A stretch of 64,000 nucleotides of DNA from contig CANKVS010000013.1 of the NCBI GenBank assembly GCA_947487155.1, forward strand, positions 1 through 64,000, written 5' to 3'. Position 1 is the stretch's first letter; every line of letters starts with the position of its first letter. Shown here piece by piece: positions 16,684 through 25,472 of this stretch. The stretch is from an uncultured Flaviramulus sp. (GTDB lineage: Bacteria > Bacteroidota > Bacteroidia > Flavobacteriales > Flavobacteriaceae). Position numbers and translations under genes: made by a program. The notes below the pieces were generated by a model, which was given only the letters and a program-made list of their open reading frames with translations, ran no database searches and was not told where the DNA came from.

Positions 16684-18072
16684 ATGGAGTTTAGTCATAA
16701 CGACAACAACAATTTGCCTCTTACTAAGTTTGAATCGATGTTAAAAACAAATCATGTTTTATTCTTCGATTCTGAAGAATTCGAAAACATTATTCACCAT
16801 TATCTTAATCAAGGTAAAATAGCTTTGGCTAAAAAAGCCATTAAATTAGGTTTAGGTCAACACCCAACTTCCATCAACTTAAAACTTTTTAAAGTAGAAG
16901 TTTATGTTTTTGAAGATAAGCTGAAAGATGCAGATGCATTATTAAATGAGTTGTATAGTTTGGATCCAATGAATGAGGAAGTATACATTCAGAAAGCTAA
17001 TATTTTATCAAAAAAAGACGAACATTTACAAGCTATAGATGTTTTAAAACAAGCTTTAAAACTAACAGATGATGTAGTAGATTTATATTCTTTAATAGGA
17101 ATGGAGTATCTGTTTTTAGATCAGTTTGAAGATGCTAAAACCTTTTTTATGAAATGCCTTGAGGCAGATACTCAAGATTATTCTGCGCTGTATAATATTA
17201 TGTATTGTTTCGATTATTTAAATCAAAATGAAGATGCTATTTCTTATTTAAATCTGTTTTTAGATAAAAACCCATATTGCGAAGTTGCATGGCATCAATT
17301 AGGAAAACAATATTTTGAATTAAAAAATTATAAAAAAGCTATGGCTTCATTTGATTTTGCAATAATTTCAGATGACACATTTGTTGGTGCTTATTTAGAA
17401 CGCGGTAAAGTTTTAGAAAAATTAAAACGATATGAAGAAGCCATTGAAAACTACACGGTTACTTTAAAATTAAACGACCCAACATCTTTTGCTTTATTAC
17501 GAATAGGGAGTTGCTACGAAAAATTAAAGAATAACGAATTAGCAGTACAATATTACTATAAAACTGTACATGAAGATCCACTTTTAGATAAGGGGTGGAT
17601 AGCCATAACTAAGTTTTACAACCGTAGAAAAAATTACCAAAAAGCATTATACTATATTAATAAAGCCATTAATATTGATACCGAAAATGTTATTTACTGG
17701 AAATTATACGCCCAAATTAATCAAAGATTAAAGTTTTATGAGGAAGCAGAGCGTGGTTTCAAAAAAACTTTAGAATTGGGCAACTACGAATTAAACACAT
17801 GGCTTTCTAGAGGCGATTTATTAATTAAACTTGGCGAATTACAAGCTGCCGTATATAATTTTGAGCAAGCCGTAGAGTTTTACCCTGAAAATGCAGAATT
17901 AGAATACAGATTAGCTGGTTTGTATTTTTCTATGAATGAAAACGGTAAAGGCTCATTTCATTTAAAAAATGGCATAAAATTTAATGAAGATTACGCCTTT
18001 ATAATTGATGAACTTTTCCCTGAAGTATCAAAAAAAATCCAAGTAAAAGCTTTACTAAAATTAAACCAATAA
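16684..18072 (+). CDS. Tetratricopeptide repeat protein
   Basis: A 462-residue cytoplasmic protein made of tetratricopeptide (TPR) repeats over most of its length. Examples are QIHKLNP-type spacings such as ALADALLNELYSLDPMNEEVY-like units, YLIGMEYLFLDQFEDAKTFF, YLERGKVLEKLKRYEEAIEN and WLSRGDLLIKLGELQAAVYNF. No signal peptide or membrane span is present. I start at the ATG at 16684 instead of the GTG at 16678 two codons earlier. TPR proteins mediate protein contacts, and the partner is unknown. The gene is monocistronic, between the aminotransferase and the DUF368 operon. Confidence 0.8.
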   Translation: MEFSHNDNNNLPLTKFESMLKTNHVLFFDSEEFENIIHHYLNQGKIALAKKAIKLGLGQHPTSINLKLFKVEVYVFEDKLKDADALLNELYSLDPMNEEVYIQKANILSKKDEHLQAIDVLKQALKLTDDVVDLYSLIGMEYLFLDQFEDAKTFFMKCLEADTQDYSALYNIMYCFDYLNQNEDAISYLNLFLDKNPYCEVAWHQLGKQYFELKNYKKAMASFDFAIISDDTFVGAYLERGKVLEKLKRYEEAIENYTVTLKLNDPTSFALLRIGSCYEKLKNNELAVQYYYKTVHEDPLLDKGWIAITKFYNRRKNYQKALYYINKAINIDTENVIYWKLYAQINQRLKFYEEAERGFKKTLELGNYELNTWLSRGDLLIKLGELQAAVYNFEQAVEFYPENAELEYRLAGLYFSMNENGKGSFHLKNGIKFNEDYAFIIDELFPEVSKKIQVKALLKLNQ

Positions 18073-18208
18073 GGAAACATTTTATTAAAATGTATACCTT
18101 TGGTTTTCGTTTATTAACACGCTCGATTTTTTAAATTGTGTAATGCAAAATGGCTTACCTAATTTTCAAAAAAGTTTCGAGTCACCAATCCTTTAAGGCT
18201 ATTAAAAC

Positions 18209-19126
18209 ATGCAAAGACGATTATCTGATTACTTGGTTATATCATTAAAAGGAATCGCTATGGGAGCAGCAGATGCCGTTCCTGGTGTTTCTGGAGGAAC
18301 CATAGCATTTATATCTGGTATTTATGAAGAATTAATTTCTAGTATTAGTAATGTAAATGCAGCCTTATTTAAAACGCTTTTTAGCAAAGGCATTGTCTCG
18401 TTTTGGAAACAAGCAAATGGCAATTTTGTAGCATCCCTTTTAATTGGAATTGTTGTTAGCTACATATCTTTTATGAGGCTTGCTAAATATTTATTAGAAA
18501 ACGAGCCTGTATTAATTTGGTCATTCTTTTTTGGTCTTATTGTAGCCAGTATTTATTTTGTTGGCAAGCAAATTAAAACATGGAATGTTGCAGTTGTAAT
18601 TGCATTAATTATAGGTGCTTGCATTGCATTTTATATTACAAAGCGTCCTGCGCTGGCAGCAAACGATAACCCTATGTTTTTATTTTTTGCAGGAGCCATT
18701 GCTATTTGCGCTATGATTCTTCCTGGTATTTCTGGTTCGTTTATACTTATAATTCTAGGTGCATACAAAACGCTAAGTGATGCATTTCACGACTTCGATA
18801 TAAAAAAAATATTAATATTTACCTGTGGTGCCATTGTAGGACTTCTAAGTTTTAGTCATCTTTTAAAATGGCTTTTCAAACATTATCATAACATAACATT
18901 AGCGTTGCTTACTGGTTTTATTTTTGGCTCACTAAATAAAGTTTGGCCTTGGAAAGAAACCTTAACTTGGCATACAAACTCTAAAGGCATAAAAACACCA
19001 GTTTTACAAGAAAGTATTTCTCCGTTTTCTTTTGATGGCGAAAATCAAATTGTATTAGCCATTGGATTAATAATTCTTGGGTTTTTAACTATTTTTATTC
19101 TTGAAAGACTAGGTTCAAAAAAATAA
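18209..19126 (+). CDS. DUF368 polyprenyl-phosphate transporter, first of two
   Basis: A 305-residue polytopic membrane protein of the DUF368 family. DUF368 proteins (named PopT in some species) have been shown to return undecaprenyl phosphate across the cytoplasmic membrane, recycling the lipid carrier for peptidoglycan and surface polymers. The two family signatures are present: GAADAVPGVSGGTIAF near residue 20 and ILPGISGSFILIILG near 170, each a proline/glycine-rich re-entrant-type segment. A hydrophilic loop lies near residues 245-275. The second DUF368 gene begins two bases after the stop, so the pair is one operon with aroE. Confidence 0.85.
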   Translation: MQRRLSDYLVISLKGIAMGAADAVPGVSGGTIAFISGIYEELISSISNVNAALFKTLFSKGIVSFWKQANGNFVASLLIGIVVSYISFMRLAKYLLENEPVLIWSFFFGLIVASIYFVGKQIKTWNVAVVIALIIGACIAFYITKRPALAANDNPMFLFFAGAIAICAMILPGISGSFILIILGAYKTLSDAFHDFDIKKILIFTCGAIVGLLSFSHLLKWLFKHYHNITLALLTGFIFGSLNKVWPWKETLTWHTNSKGIKTPVLQESISPFSFDGENQIVLAIGLIILGFLTIFILERLGSKK

Positions 19127-19128
19127 TA

Positions 19129-20151
19129 ATGCAAAGTACCAGAACATTTACAGATAAACTGTTCCTAATCCTTAAAGGTTTAGGTATGGGTGCTGCTAAC
19201 AAAGTACCTGGTGTTTCTGGAGGTGTAGTTGCATTTGTTGCTGGTTTTTATGAAGAATTTATTTACTCACTTCAAAAAGTAAATGCTAAGGCGTTTAAAC
19301 TATTTGTTAATGGTCGGTTTAAAAGTTTTTTCAACTATATAAATGGTCGGTTTTTAAGCCTTCTGTTTTCTGGAATGATAATAAGCTATTTTAGTGTATC
19401 TAAAATTCTAGATTACTTAATAAAGCACTACGAGCTCTATGTTTGGAGTGTGTTTTTTGGAATGATTATCGGTTCCATTTATTATATAAATAAAGACTTT
19501 AAAGATTGGAATTATAAAACATGTACGTCATTAGCTATAGGTGTAATTTTAGGATTAAGTATTAGCTTTTTAAACCCTGCCAAAGAGAATGACAACCTCT
19601 GGTTTGTTTTCTTTTGTGGTATTATAAGTGTTTCTGGAATGACGCTCCCAGGGTTTTCAGGATCTTTTATCCTTATTCTTTTCGGTAATTACGTGCTTCT
19701 TTTAGTAGATTCGGTAAATGCTTTATCAACAACTTTTTACGAAATTATGGGTGGTAATTTTAGTTTTACCTCAAATCCAGAACGTGTAAGAATGCTTAAA
19801 GTTCTTGGCGTGTTTACATTAGGTTCTATAACTGGGTTAGTCACTTTTTCTCATGTACTAAGCTATATTTTAAAACACTATAAAAGTATTACGCTTTCTG
19901 CTATAATAGGGTTTATTATTGGTTCGTTAGGCGTTGTTTGGCCATGGAAAGACACCAGATATAAACTACATGAAGATGGTGGTAGTTTTTTATTAGATTC
20001 TTCAGGTGAGAAAATAATTGAAAATTATAAACGATTCATTCCCGAATTAAATATAGAAACTTATTATGCTGTGGCGTATATAATACTTGGAATTGTTATA
20101 GTTTTAGCGCTCGAAGTTTATGGACAAAAAACTAGAAAAATACATGAATAA
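19129..20151 (+). CDS. DUF368 polyprenyl-phosphate transporter, second of two
   Basis: A 340-residue paralogue of the preceding protein. It has the same signatures in altered form: GAANKVPGVSGGVVAF near residue 20, with asparagine-lysine in place of aspartate-alanine in the upstream copy, and TLPGFSGSFILILFG near 180. It is about 35 residues longer, chiefly around residues 200-220 (FYEIMGGNFSFTSNPER) and in the C-terminal loop. The two are clearly diverged, which suggests division of labour and not a recent duplication. Its 3' end overlaps aroE by eight bases. Confidence 0.85.
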   Translation: MQSTRTFTDKLFLILKGLGMGAANKVPGVSGGVVAFVAGFYEEFIYSLQKVNAKAFKLFVNGRFKSFFNYINGRFLSLLFSGMIISYFSVSKILDYLIKHYELYVWSVFFGMIIGSIYYINKDFKDWNYKTCTSLAIGVILGLSISFLNPAKENDNLWFVFFCGIISVSGMTLPGFSGSFILILFGNYVLLLVDSVNALSTTFYEIMGGNFSFTSNPERVRMLKVLGVFTLGSITGLVTFSHVLSYILKHYKSITLSAIIGFIIGSLGVVWPWKDTRYKLHEDGGSFLLDSSGEKIIENYKRFIPELNIETYYAVAYIILGIVIVLALEVYGQKTRKIHE

Positions 20152-20884
20152 ATTAGGACTTTTAGGAAAAAATATTTCATATTCATTTTCAAGAGTATAT
20201 TTTAAAAAGAAATTTGAAGATGAAAACATCAATAATACCACTTACGAGAATTTTGATATAGAAACCATTGATTTATTTCCTTCAATATTAAAAGAAACTA
20301 AAAATTTAAAAGGGTTAAATGTTACCATTCCTTATAAAGAAGTGGTTATGCCTTACCTTGATAAAATAAATAAAAAAGCGAAAGAAATTGGTGCCGTAAA
20401 CACCATAAAAATAACAAAAAAAGGAAAACTTGTTGGCTATAATACCGATTGCTATGGGTTTAAAAAGTCGCTCGAACCGTATTTAAAACCTCATCATAAA
20501 AAAGCTTTAATCCTTGGTACAGGAGGAGCTAGTAAAGCCATTGCCTTTAGTTTAAGAAAACTTAATATAGAGTATAACTATGTTTCCAGAAACAAATCTA
20601 AAAATGTAAGTTTTACATACGATGACTTAACAGAGGCTATTATTTCTGAGCATCAAATTATAATAAATTGCACACCTTTAGGCACTTACCCTAATATTGA
20701 AAATTGCCCAAACATGCCGTATCAAGCAATTACCAGTACTCATATTATGTTTGATTTAATTTACAATCCAGAAAAAACTAAATTTCTTGAGTTAGGTGAA
20801 AAAAATGGAGCAACTTACATTAATGGCTTAAATATGCTAAAATTACAAGCAGAAAAAGCATGGTCTATTTGGGATTTAAGCTGA
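20144..20884 (+). CDS. aroE: Shikimate dehydrogenase
   Basis: A 246-residue enzyme that reduces 3-dehydroshikimate to shikimate with NADPH in aromatic amino acid synthesis. The start is the ATG at 20144 (MNKLGLLGKNISYSFS), which gives the shikimate-binding SxS motif at the right depth. An in-frame ATG at 20120 would add eight residues of no family character. Other motifs are LNVTIPYKE with the catalytic lysine, GAVNTIK, the nucleotide-binding GTGGASKAIAF and NCTPLGTYP. It overlaps the second DUF368 gene by eight bases, so it is likely translated from the same transcript. Confidence 0.92.
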   Translation: MNKLGLLGKNISYSFSRVYFKKKFEDENINNTTYENFDIETIDLFPSILKETKNLKGLNVTIPYKEVVMPYLDKINKKAKEIGAVNTIKITKKGKLVGYNTDCYGFKKSLEPYLKPHHKKALILGTGGASKAIAFSLRKLNIEYNYVSRNKSKNVSFTYDDLTEAIISEHQIIINCTPLGTYPNIENCPNMPYQAITSTHIMFDLIYNPEKTKFLELGEKNGATYINGLNMLKLQAEKAWSIWDLS

Positions 20885-20990
20885 AAAAATACCCTTTACA
20901 CATTAAAAGCACTTCTTATCCTTTGTAAATACTGTAGTTGTTAGTATCTTTAAACCTTAAAGTATATTACGAACCTAAACATTTTTTAAA

Positions 20991-22985
20991 ATGTCTGAGA
21001 TAGAAAATAATCTAGAAAAAGAGGAAGAAGCAAAAACGAGCGCTACAAACAATCCAGAAGTTGTTGAATCTGCTACCAGTACAAGTGAAATAGAATCTGC
21101 AAATGCTGAGCCTGAAACTGAGGCTAAAACTCCTGTTGAGAATACAGAAAAAGTAGTCGTTTTAAATGAAGAAGAATCTCAAGAACAGGACGAAGTAATT
21201 AACGAAATTGAAGAATCGAACGCTGAAGATGCCGAAGATGAAGGCAATAAAGACAGGCACACCATAGAGGTTAAGGAATACGATAAAATGTCGTTAGAAG
21301 TTCTAGCTATCGAATTAGAAAAATTAATTAAAAACGAAAAAATCCAAGCCATAAGAACTCATGCAAATACTATAAATAATGAGTTCAAAACTAAATTCCA
21401 AGCTTTATTAGACGAGAAAAAAACCGAGTTTTTAAATGATGGCGGTAATGAAATAGATTTCTATTATTCGTCTCCAATTCAAAAAAGATTTAAAGAAGCT
21501 TACCGCGAGTATCGAAACAAACTGAATGACCACTATAAAAGTTTAGAAAAAAATCTTAAGCAAAATTTAGCTGATAAACTCGAAATTATTGAAGAATTAA
21601 AAGGCTTAATTAATGTTGAGGAAAATATAAACACAACATACAAACACTTTAAAGAGTTACAAGAACGTTGGAGAAACACGGGGCCAATTCCTAGAGATAA
21701 ATACAACAATGCATGGAATAGTTACCACCATCATGTAGAATTGTTTTATGATTTTTTACACCTAAACCGAGATTTACGCGATTTAGATTTTAAGCATAAT
21801 TTAGATAAGAAATTAAAAATTATTGAACGTGCTGAAGAATTAGCACAAGACGATAATGTTATGCGGGCTTTTAGGGAATTACAAGAACTTCACAAAATGT
21901 GGAAAGAAGAGCTAGGACCTGTAGGGAAAGCGCATCGCGAAACTATTTGGGAACGTTTTAGAGCAGCAACAAAACTGATAAACGATAAGCGTCAAGAATA
22001 CTACAAAGAGGTTGACAAAATTTATGAAAAAAACCTTGAAATTAAGCATGATATTATTGCTAAAATTGATGCTATAAACACACAAGAAACCAATTCTCAT
22101 AGTGCTTGGCAAAATAAAATTAAAGAAATTGAAGCCTTACGAAATGATTTCTTTAATGCTGGTAAAGTGCCTATAAAAGTAAATGAAGCTACTTGGGCAA
22201 AATTTAAAGATTCTGTTAGAACATTCAACAAACAAAAGAATGCTTTTTATAAGAATTTGAAAAAAGACCAATATGAAAACCTTAAGAAAAAGCTGGAACT
22301 TATAAAAATAGCTGAAGATAACAAGGATAGCGAAGATGTATCGGTAACTACAGCGTTAATGAAGAAAATTCAAAGCGACTGGAAAAAAATAGGACACGTT
22401 CCGCGTAAAGACAGCGATAAAATATGGAAACAATTTAAAGCTGCTTGTAATCATTATTTTGATAAATTACACGCTAGTAGAAATGCTGAGAACAAAGAAG
22501 GTTTAGAATCTTTTAATAAAAAACAAGAGCTTTTAGACGGGCTCAAAACTTTGAAATTAACCGACAATAAAGAGAAGAGTTTAAAAATTATAAAAGAACA
22601 GATTAACCAATGGAGAACTATTGGTAAAGTACCTAACGACAAGCGTTATATTGAAGGAAAGTTTCAAAAAGCTTTAGACAACCTGTTTTCTAATTTGAAA
22701 ATGGACAAGAATGAAGTTGAAATGATAAAGTTTGAAAACAAGCTTGATAATTTAAGTAGTACTTCTGATGACAACAGAAACTTAGACCATGAACGTTCTT
22801 TTATTCGTAAAAAAATTGATGAAGTTAAATCTCAAATTAATCAATTAGAAAATAATTTACAGTTTTTTACGAATGCAAATGATGATAACCCACTTGTTAA
22901 AGAAGTTCATAATAACATAAAATCCCATAAAGAATCTTTAGACTTATGGAACAGTAAACTAAAAAGAATTAAAGAGTTATACTAA
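20991..22985 (+). CDS. DUF349 repeat protein
   Basis: A 664-residue cytoplasmic protein. Residues 1-95 are acidic and low in complexity. The rest is helical and carries five DUF349 repeats, each marked by a tryptophan and a G-x-[IV]-[PG] turn: RWRNTGPIPRDKYNNAW, MWKEELGPVGKAHRETIW, NDFFNAGKVPIKVNEATW, DWKKIGHVPRKDSDKIW and QWRTIGKVPNDKRYIEG. The C-terminal 70 residues look like a coiled coil. Function in Bacteroidota is not established to my knowledge. It is monocistronic with a strong terminator after it. Confidence 0.85.
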   Translation: MSEIENNLEKEEEAKTSATNNPEVVESATSTSEIESANAEPETEAKTPVENTEKVVVLNEEESQEQDEVINEIEESNAEDAEDEGNKDRHTIEVKEYDKMSLEVLAIELEKLIKNEKIQAIRTHANTINNEFKTKFQALLDEKKTEFLNDGGNEIDFYYSSPIQKRFKEAYREYRNKLNDHYKSLEKNLKQNLADKLEIIEELKGLINVEENINTTYKHFKELQERWRNTGPIPRDKYNNAWNSYHHHVELFYDFLHLNRDLRDLDFKHNLDKKLKIIERAEELAQDDNVMRAFRELQELHKMWKEELGPVGKAHRETIWERFRAATKLINDKRQEYYKEVDKIYEKNLEIKHDIIAKIDAINTQETNSHSAWQNKIKEIEALRNDFFNAGKVPIKVNEATWAKFKDSVRTFNKQKNAFYKNLKKDQYENLKKKLELIKIAEDNKDSEDVSVTTALMKKIQSDWKKIGHVPRKDSDKIWKQFKAACNHYFDKLHASRNAENKEGLESFNKKQELLDGLKTLKLTDNKEKSLKIIKEQINQWRTIGKVPNDKRYIEGKFQKALDNLFSNLKMDKNEVEMIKFENKLDNLSSTSDDNRNLDHERSFIRKKIDEVKSQINQLENNLQFFTNANDDNPLVKEVHNNIKSHKESLDLWNSKLKRIKELY

Positions 22986-22990
22986 AATTT

Positions 22991-23031
22991 AAAAAAGGTC
23001 ATGCTTTTCGTATAAAAACATGACCTTTTTT
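22991..23031. terminator. Bidirectional terminator between the DUF349 and TlpA-like genes
   Basis: A 13-bp perfect stem: AAAAAAGGTCATG (22991-23003) and CATGACCTTTTTT (23019-23031), with a 15-base loop. It serves both convergent genes. Confidence 0.85.
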
Positions 23032-23032
23032 A

Positions 23033-23593
23033 TTAATGAAGTAATTTATCAATTGTATTACGTATAGATTTACTATTCCAGTTTGCTGCACCAACTTTAT
23101 CAATTATAATTTTTCCTTCCTTATCAATCAAAAATGTTCTGGGGATACTGGTTACATTAAAAGCCTCTAAATAGTGAGATACACTGCTATAAACTTTAAA
23201 ATTGTAGTTATTCGTTTTTAAAAATTGATTAATAATTTCTGAAGATTCATCAGAAACAAAAACAAATTCTATTTTATCATTATAATCGTTATATAATTCT
23301 TGAATACTAGGCATTTCTGCTTTACACGGCGGACACCAAGTTGCCCAAAAATTCACAAAAACAACTTTTCCTTTTGTGTTTTTAAAATTAAAAGGAACAC
23401 TATTTTCATCTATTAATTTCCAATCGTAATGCTCTAACACTGTTTGTTTATTTTTGTTAATTGACACTGGGCTAATAAGCGCAATCCCTTTATGAAGTAA
23501 AACTTGAATGGGTTGTCGTGTTTGCGGAATTATTAATAGTACTATAACAATTAAAAAAATAAGATTGTTTCTTCTCGATTTAGACATATTCAT
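23033..23593 (-). CDS. TlpA/ResA-like membrane-anchored thioredoxin
   Basis: A 186-residue protein with an N-terminal membrane anchor (NLIFLIVIVLLIIPQT) followed by a periplasmic thioredoxin fold. The active site is WATWCPPCKAEMPS, a CPPC type, and the cis-proline segment is VTSIPRTFLIDKEGKI. Such proteins reduce disulfides of exported proteins, for example in cytochrome maturation, or act in general oxidative folding. The specific client is unknown. It may begin at the first ATG or two codons later. It is separated by a hairpin from the lipoprotein gene upstream. Confidence 0.85.
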   Translation of the reverse strand: MNMSKSRRNNLIFLIVIVLLIIPQTRQPIQVLLHKGIALISPVSINKNKQTVLEHYDWKLIDENSVPFNFKNTKGKVVFVNFWATWCPPCKAEMPSIQELYNDYNDKIEFVFVSDESSEIINQFLKTNNYNFKVYSSVSHYLEAFNVTSIPRTFLIDKEGKIIIDKVGAANWNSKSIRNTIDKLLH

Positions 23594-23609
23594 AAGTTAT
23601 AAAATTAAA

Positions 23610-23641
23610 AAAGCATAGTTTCTATGTCGAAACTATGCTTT
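23610..23641 (-). terminator. Terminator between the lipoprotein and TlpA-like genes
   Basis: AAAGCATAGTTT (23610-23621) and AAACTATGCTTT (23630-23641) form a perfect 12-bp stem with an 8-base loop, followed on the minus strand by a T-rich run. Confidence 0.75.
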
Positions 23642-23727
23642 AAATCTAACAAAACAATTAACTACTTAATAATAATTTTAATCCCTCGTTTTCCTTTCTT
23701 TCACCAATTATCTAGTAGTACTTGCTG

Positions 23728-24609
23728 CTATCTAATTACTGTTCCTACTGGGAAAGAGGCTGCATTTAATGTTAGATCGTGAGTTTCTGGGGCAGTTTCT
23801 TGACCAGCAGTACCTATTAATGGTTTTAACAAAAATGGTGTTGGACTATTATCTGGGTCTGGTTCAATAGAAATAACTGCTGTACGTCCTCTTACATCTA
23901 AAGGAAATGTAAATCCGTCAGGTGCATTATTAAAAAAGTCTTCGCCTGGAATTGGAGGACCAGCATTATTTTCGGTTCCACTAAATTGATTGGTATCATC
24001 TGCCGTTGTAAAACTAGTAAATGTACCTGTTGTTATAGGACCTACACCGTCTACAACAACCCATCCTTCATATTTCCAACCAGCAGAAAGTGTTGGCAAA
24101 TTAAGTCCAGAAGTTGGTGGCATTCCAGGGGTACCAAACCAAATACCAAATTCATCGTTACCATTATTTCCATCTGTTTCATCAGTTGGGGTTCTTAAAA
24201 ATAATTTTCCCCAAGCATCGTTAAAATCGTTAGCATCAGTTGTAACTGTACCAATCCAAACATTAGCCGTATTACCTGCAAAGTCTCCTACAAGAATTTT
24301 TGTTGCTGCTGGAGTTGGATCTGGATCTACAGCTGGTTCAATAGAAAGCACAAATCTAGTTGCTCTATTTAATTGTTCTGTATTTACTGGAAATACTTGC
24401 GGAAATGTAACGCTTGAAAACGTGCCTGTTGATACAGGGCTTCCATCTACGATAACCCATCCTTCATAAACAAAATCATCGCCTAAAGCTTCTAATCCTG
24501 CTAAGTTAAGGGTTAAATTGGATGTTGTGGGTGTATTATCATCATCACTACTGCAAGAACTAGCAAAAATTCCTATTGCTAATACTGCTAAAAACATTTT
24601 TTTTATCAT
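23728..24609 (-). CDS. Lipoprotein with two tandem domains resembling the RskA C-terminal fold
   Basis: A 293-residue lipoprotein: signal MIKKMFLAVLAIGIFASSC with the lipid-bearing Cys19, then SSDDDN. The serine-aspartate run after the cysteine resembles the surface-export signal reported for flavobacterial lipoproteins. The mature part has two homologous halves. One begins LNLAGLEALGDDFVYEGWVIVDG, the other LPTLSAGWKYEGWVVVDG. Both continue with TGTF and end in an [FV]xxSIEPxxDxxPTP segment. That pattern (Y..W...G, G.F, SIEP...PTP) resembles the extracytoplasmic domain of anti-sigma-K factors, but no anti-sigma part or membrane helix is present. The similarity is my reading and not a family match. 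Confidence 0.65.
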   Translation of the reverse strand: MIKKMFLAVLAIGIFASSCSSDDDNTPTTSNLTLNLAGLEALGDDFVYEGWVIVDGSPVSTGTFSSVTFPQVFPVNTEQLNRATRFVLSIEPAVDPDPTPAATKILVGDFAGNTANVWIGTVTTDANDFNDAWGKLFLRTPTDETDGNNGNDEFGIWFGTPGMPPTSGLNLPTLSAGWKYEGWVVVDGVGPITTGTFTSFTTADDTNQFSGTENNAGPPIPGEDFFNNAPDGFTFPLDVRGRTAVISIEPDPDNSPTPFLLKPLIGTAGQETAPETHDLTLNAASFPVGTVIR

Positions 24610-24639
24610 CGCTTTTTTTTTAAAGTTTTTTTAATACTT

Positions 24640-24647
24640 CAAAAGTA
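24640..24647 (-). promoter_or_regulatory. -7 promoter element of the lipoprotein gene
   Basis: On the minus strand TACTTTTG fits TAnnTTTG, 30 bases before the lipoprotein start codon. Confidence 0.35.
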
Positions 24648-24684
24648 CAGCGCGATAATTTTATAAAATGTTAGCCACCTAACA

Positions 24685-25356
24685 TTAAGCTGTTTTTTTA
24701 TGGATTCGTATTTCTTTTCTGGTAAACTCTATAACATTTTCTTCTTTTAATTCATTAAGAAGTATATTTAAAGTTGGTCTAGACGTCCCTATTAAAGATG
24801 CTATATCTTTTTGGGTATATGGGTGATGAATAACTTTATCTCCTGTTTTTTCGCAATCATAGCCGTAATCTGAACATAATTCGTCTAAAAACTCTAAAAG
24901 TCTTGTTTTTGCATCTTTAAATAATAAGAGTTGAAGGCGTCGTTCTAACTTTTTAAGTTTAAACCCTATAACTTTATAAATTTTAAAACTAAATGTTTTA
25001 TTGTTTTGCATTAAATCATGCATGGTATCTACTCCTACTGGGCAAATACTAGTTGTATTATCTATAGATTGAGCAAATTCTTCTCGCTTAGATTCTCCTA
25101 AAATTGCAGTTTCGCCAAATAATTCGCCACGGGTTAAAATGGCCTTTACTACTTCGTCACCGTCTTCATTATAGTAACCAATTTTAACTTTTCCTTTTTC
25201 TATTAAATATACTTTGTTTGCAGAATCGGCTTCAAAATAAATGTAATCTTTCTTTTTGTAGGCATCAAAATCATGATCTGCCTTATATGCTTTAAATTTG
25301 TGCGGACAGAGCATTTTAAAAAGATTAACGTCGTCGAAAAACCAAAGTGATTTCAT
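24685..25356 (-). CDS. Crp/Fnr-family transcription regulator
   Basis: A 223-residue regulator. Residues 20-120 form the cyclic-nucleotide-type beta barrel (KVYLIEKGKVKIGYY, LTRGELFGETAILGE). A dimer helix and a winged helix-turn-helix follow (YTQKDIASLIGTSRPTLNILLNELKEENVIEF). No cysteine cluster of the FNR type is present, so iron-sulfur sensing is unlikely. The PRS-type residues that bind cAMP in Crp are not clear, so the ligand is unknown. It is read away from the DUF5606-like gene and stands just upstream of the lipoprotein gene on the same strand, about 75 bases away. Confidence 0.9.
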   Translation of the reverse strand: MKSLWFFDDVNLFKMLCPHKFKAYKADHDFDAYKKKDYIYFEADSANKVYLIEKGKVKIGYYNEDGDEVVKAILTRGELFGETAILGESKREEFAQSIDNTTSICPVGVDTMHDLMQNNKTFSFKIYKVIGFKLKKLERRLQLLLFKDAKTRLLEFLDELCSDYGYDCEKTGDKVIHHPYTQKDIASLIGTSRPTLNILLNELKEENVIEFTRKEIRIHKKTA

Positions 25357-25428
25357 TTAATTTTTATTTTTTCATTACTAAAGAAATCGTCGTTACAAAG
25401 CACAGAACCTTACAAAAATGAGCTAAAA

Positions 25429-25453
25429 AAAGCCTTCAAAATTTGAAGGCTTT
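25429..25453 (-). terminator. Terminator after the DUF5606-like gene
   Basis: AAAGCCTTCAAA and TTTGAAGGCTTT pair with almost no loop, and on the minus strand the stem runs into a T-rich sequence. It lies just past the frameshifted tail, which supports that tail as the original gene end. Confidence 0.65.
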
Positions 25454-25472
25454 AGCATATTATTTATTTCAA

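Noticed and set aside
23990..24469. A 159-codon open frame on the plus strand within the lipoprotein gene
   Set aside because: It is antisense to a gene with a clear lipoprotein signal and internal duplication, and its own protein has no recognisable start, domain or hydrophobicity pattern.
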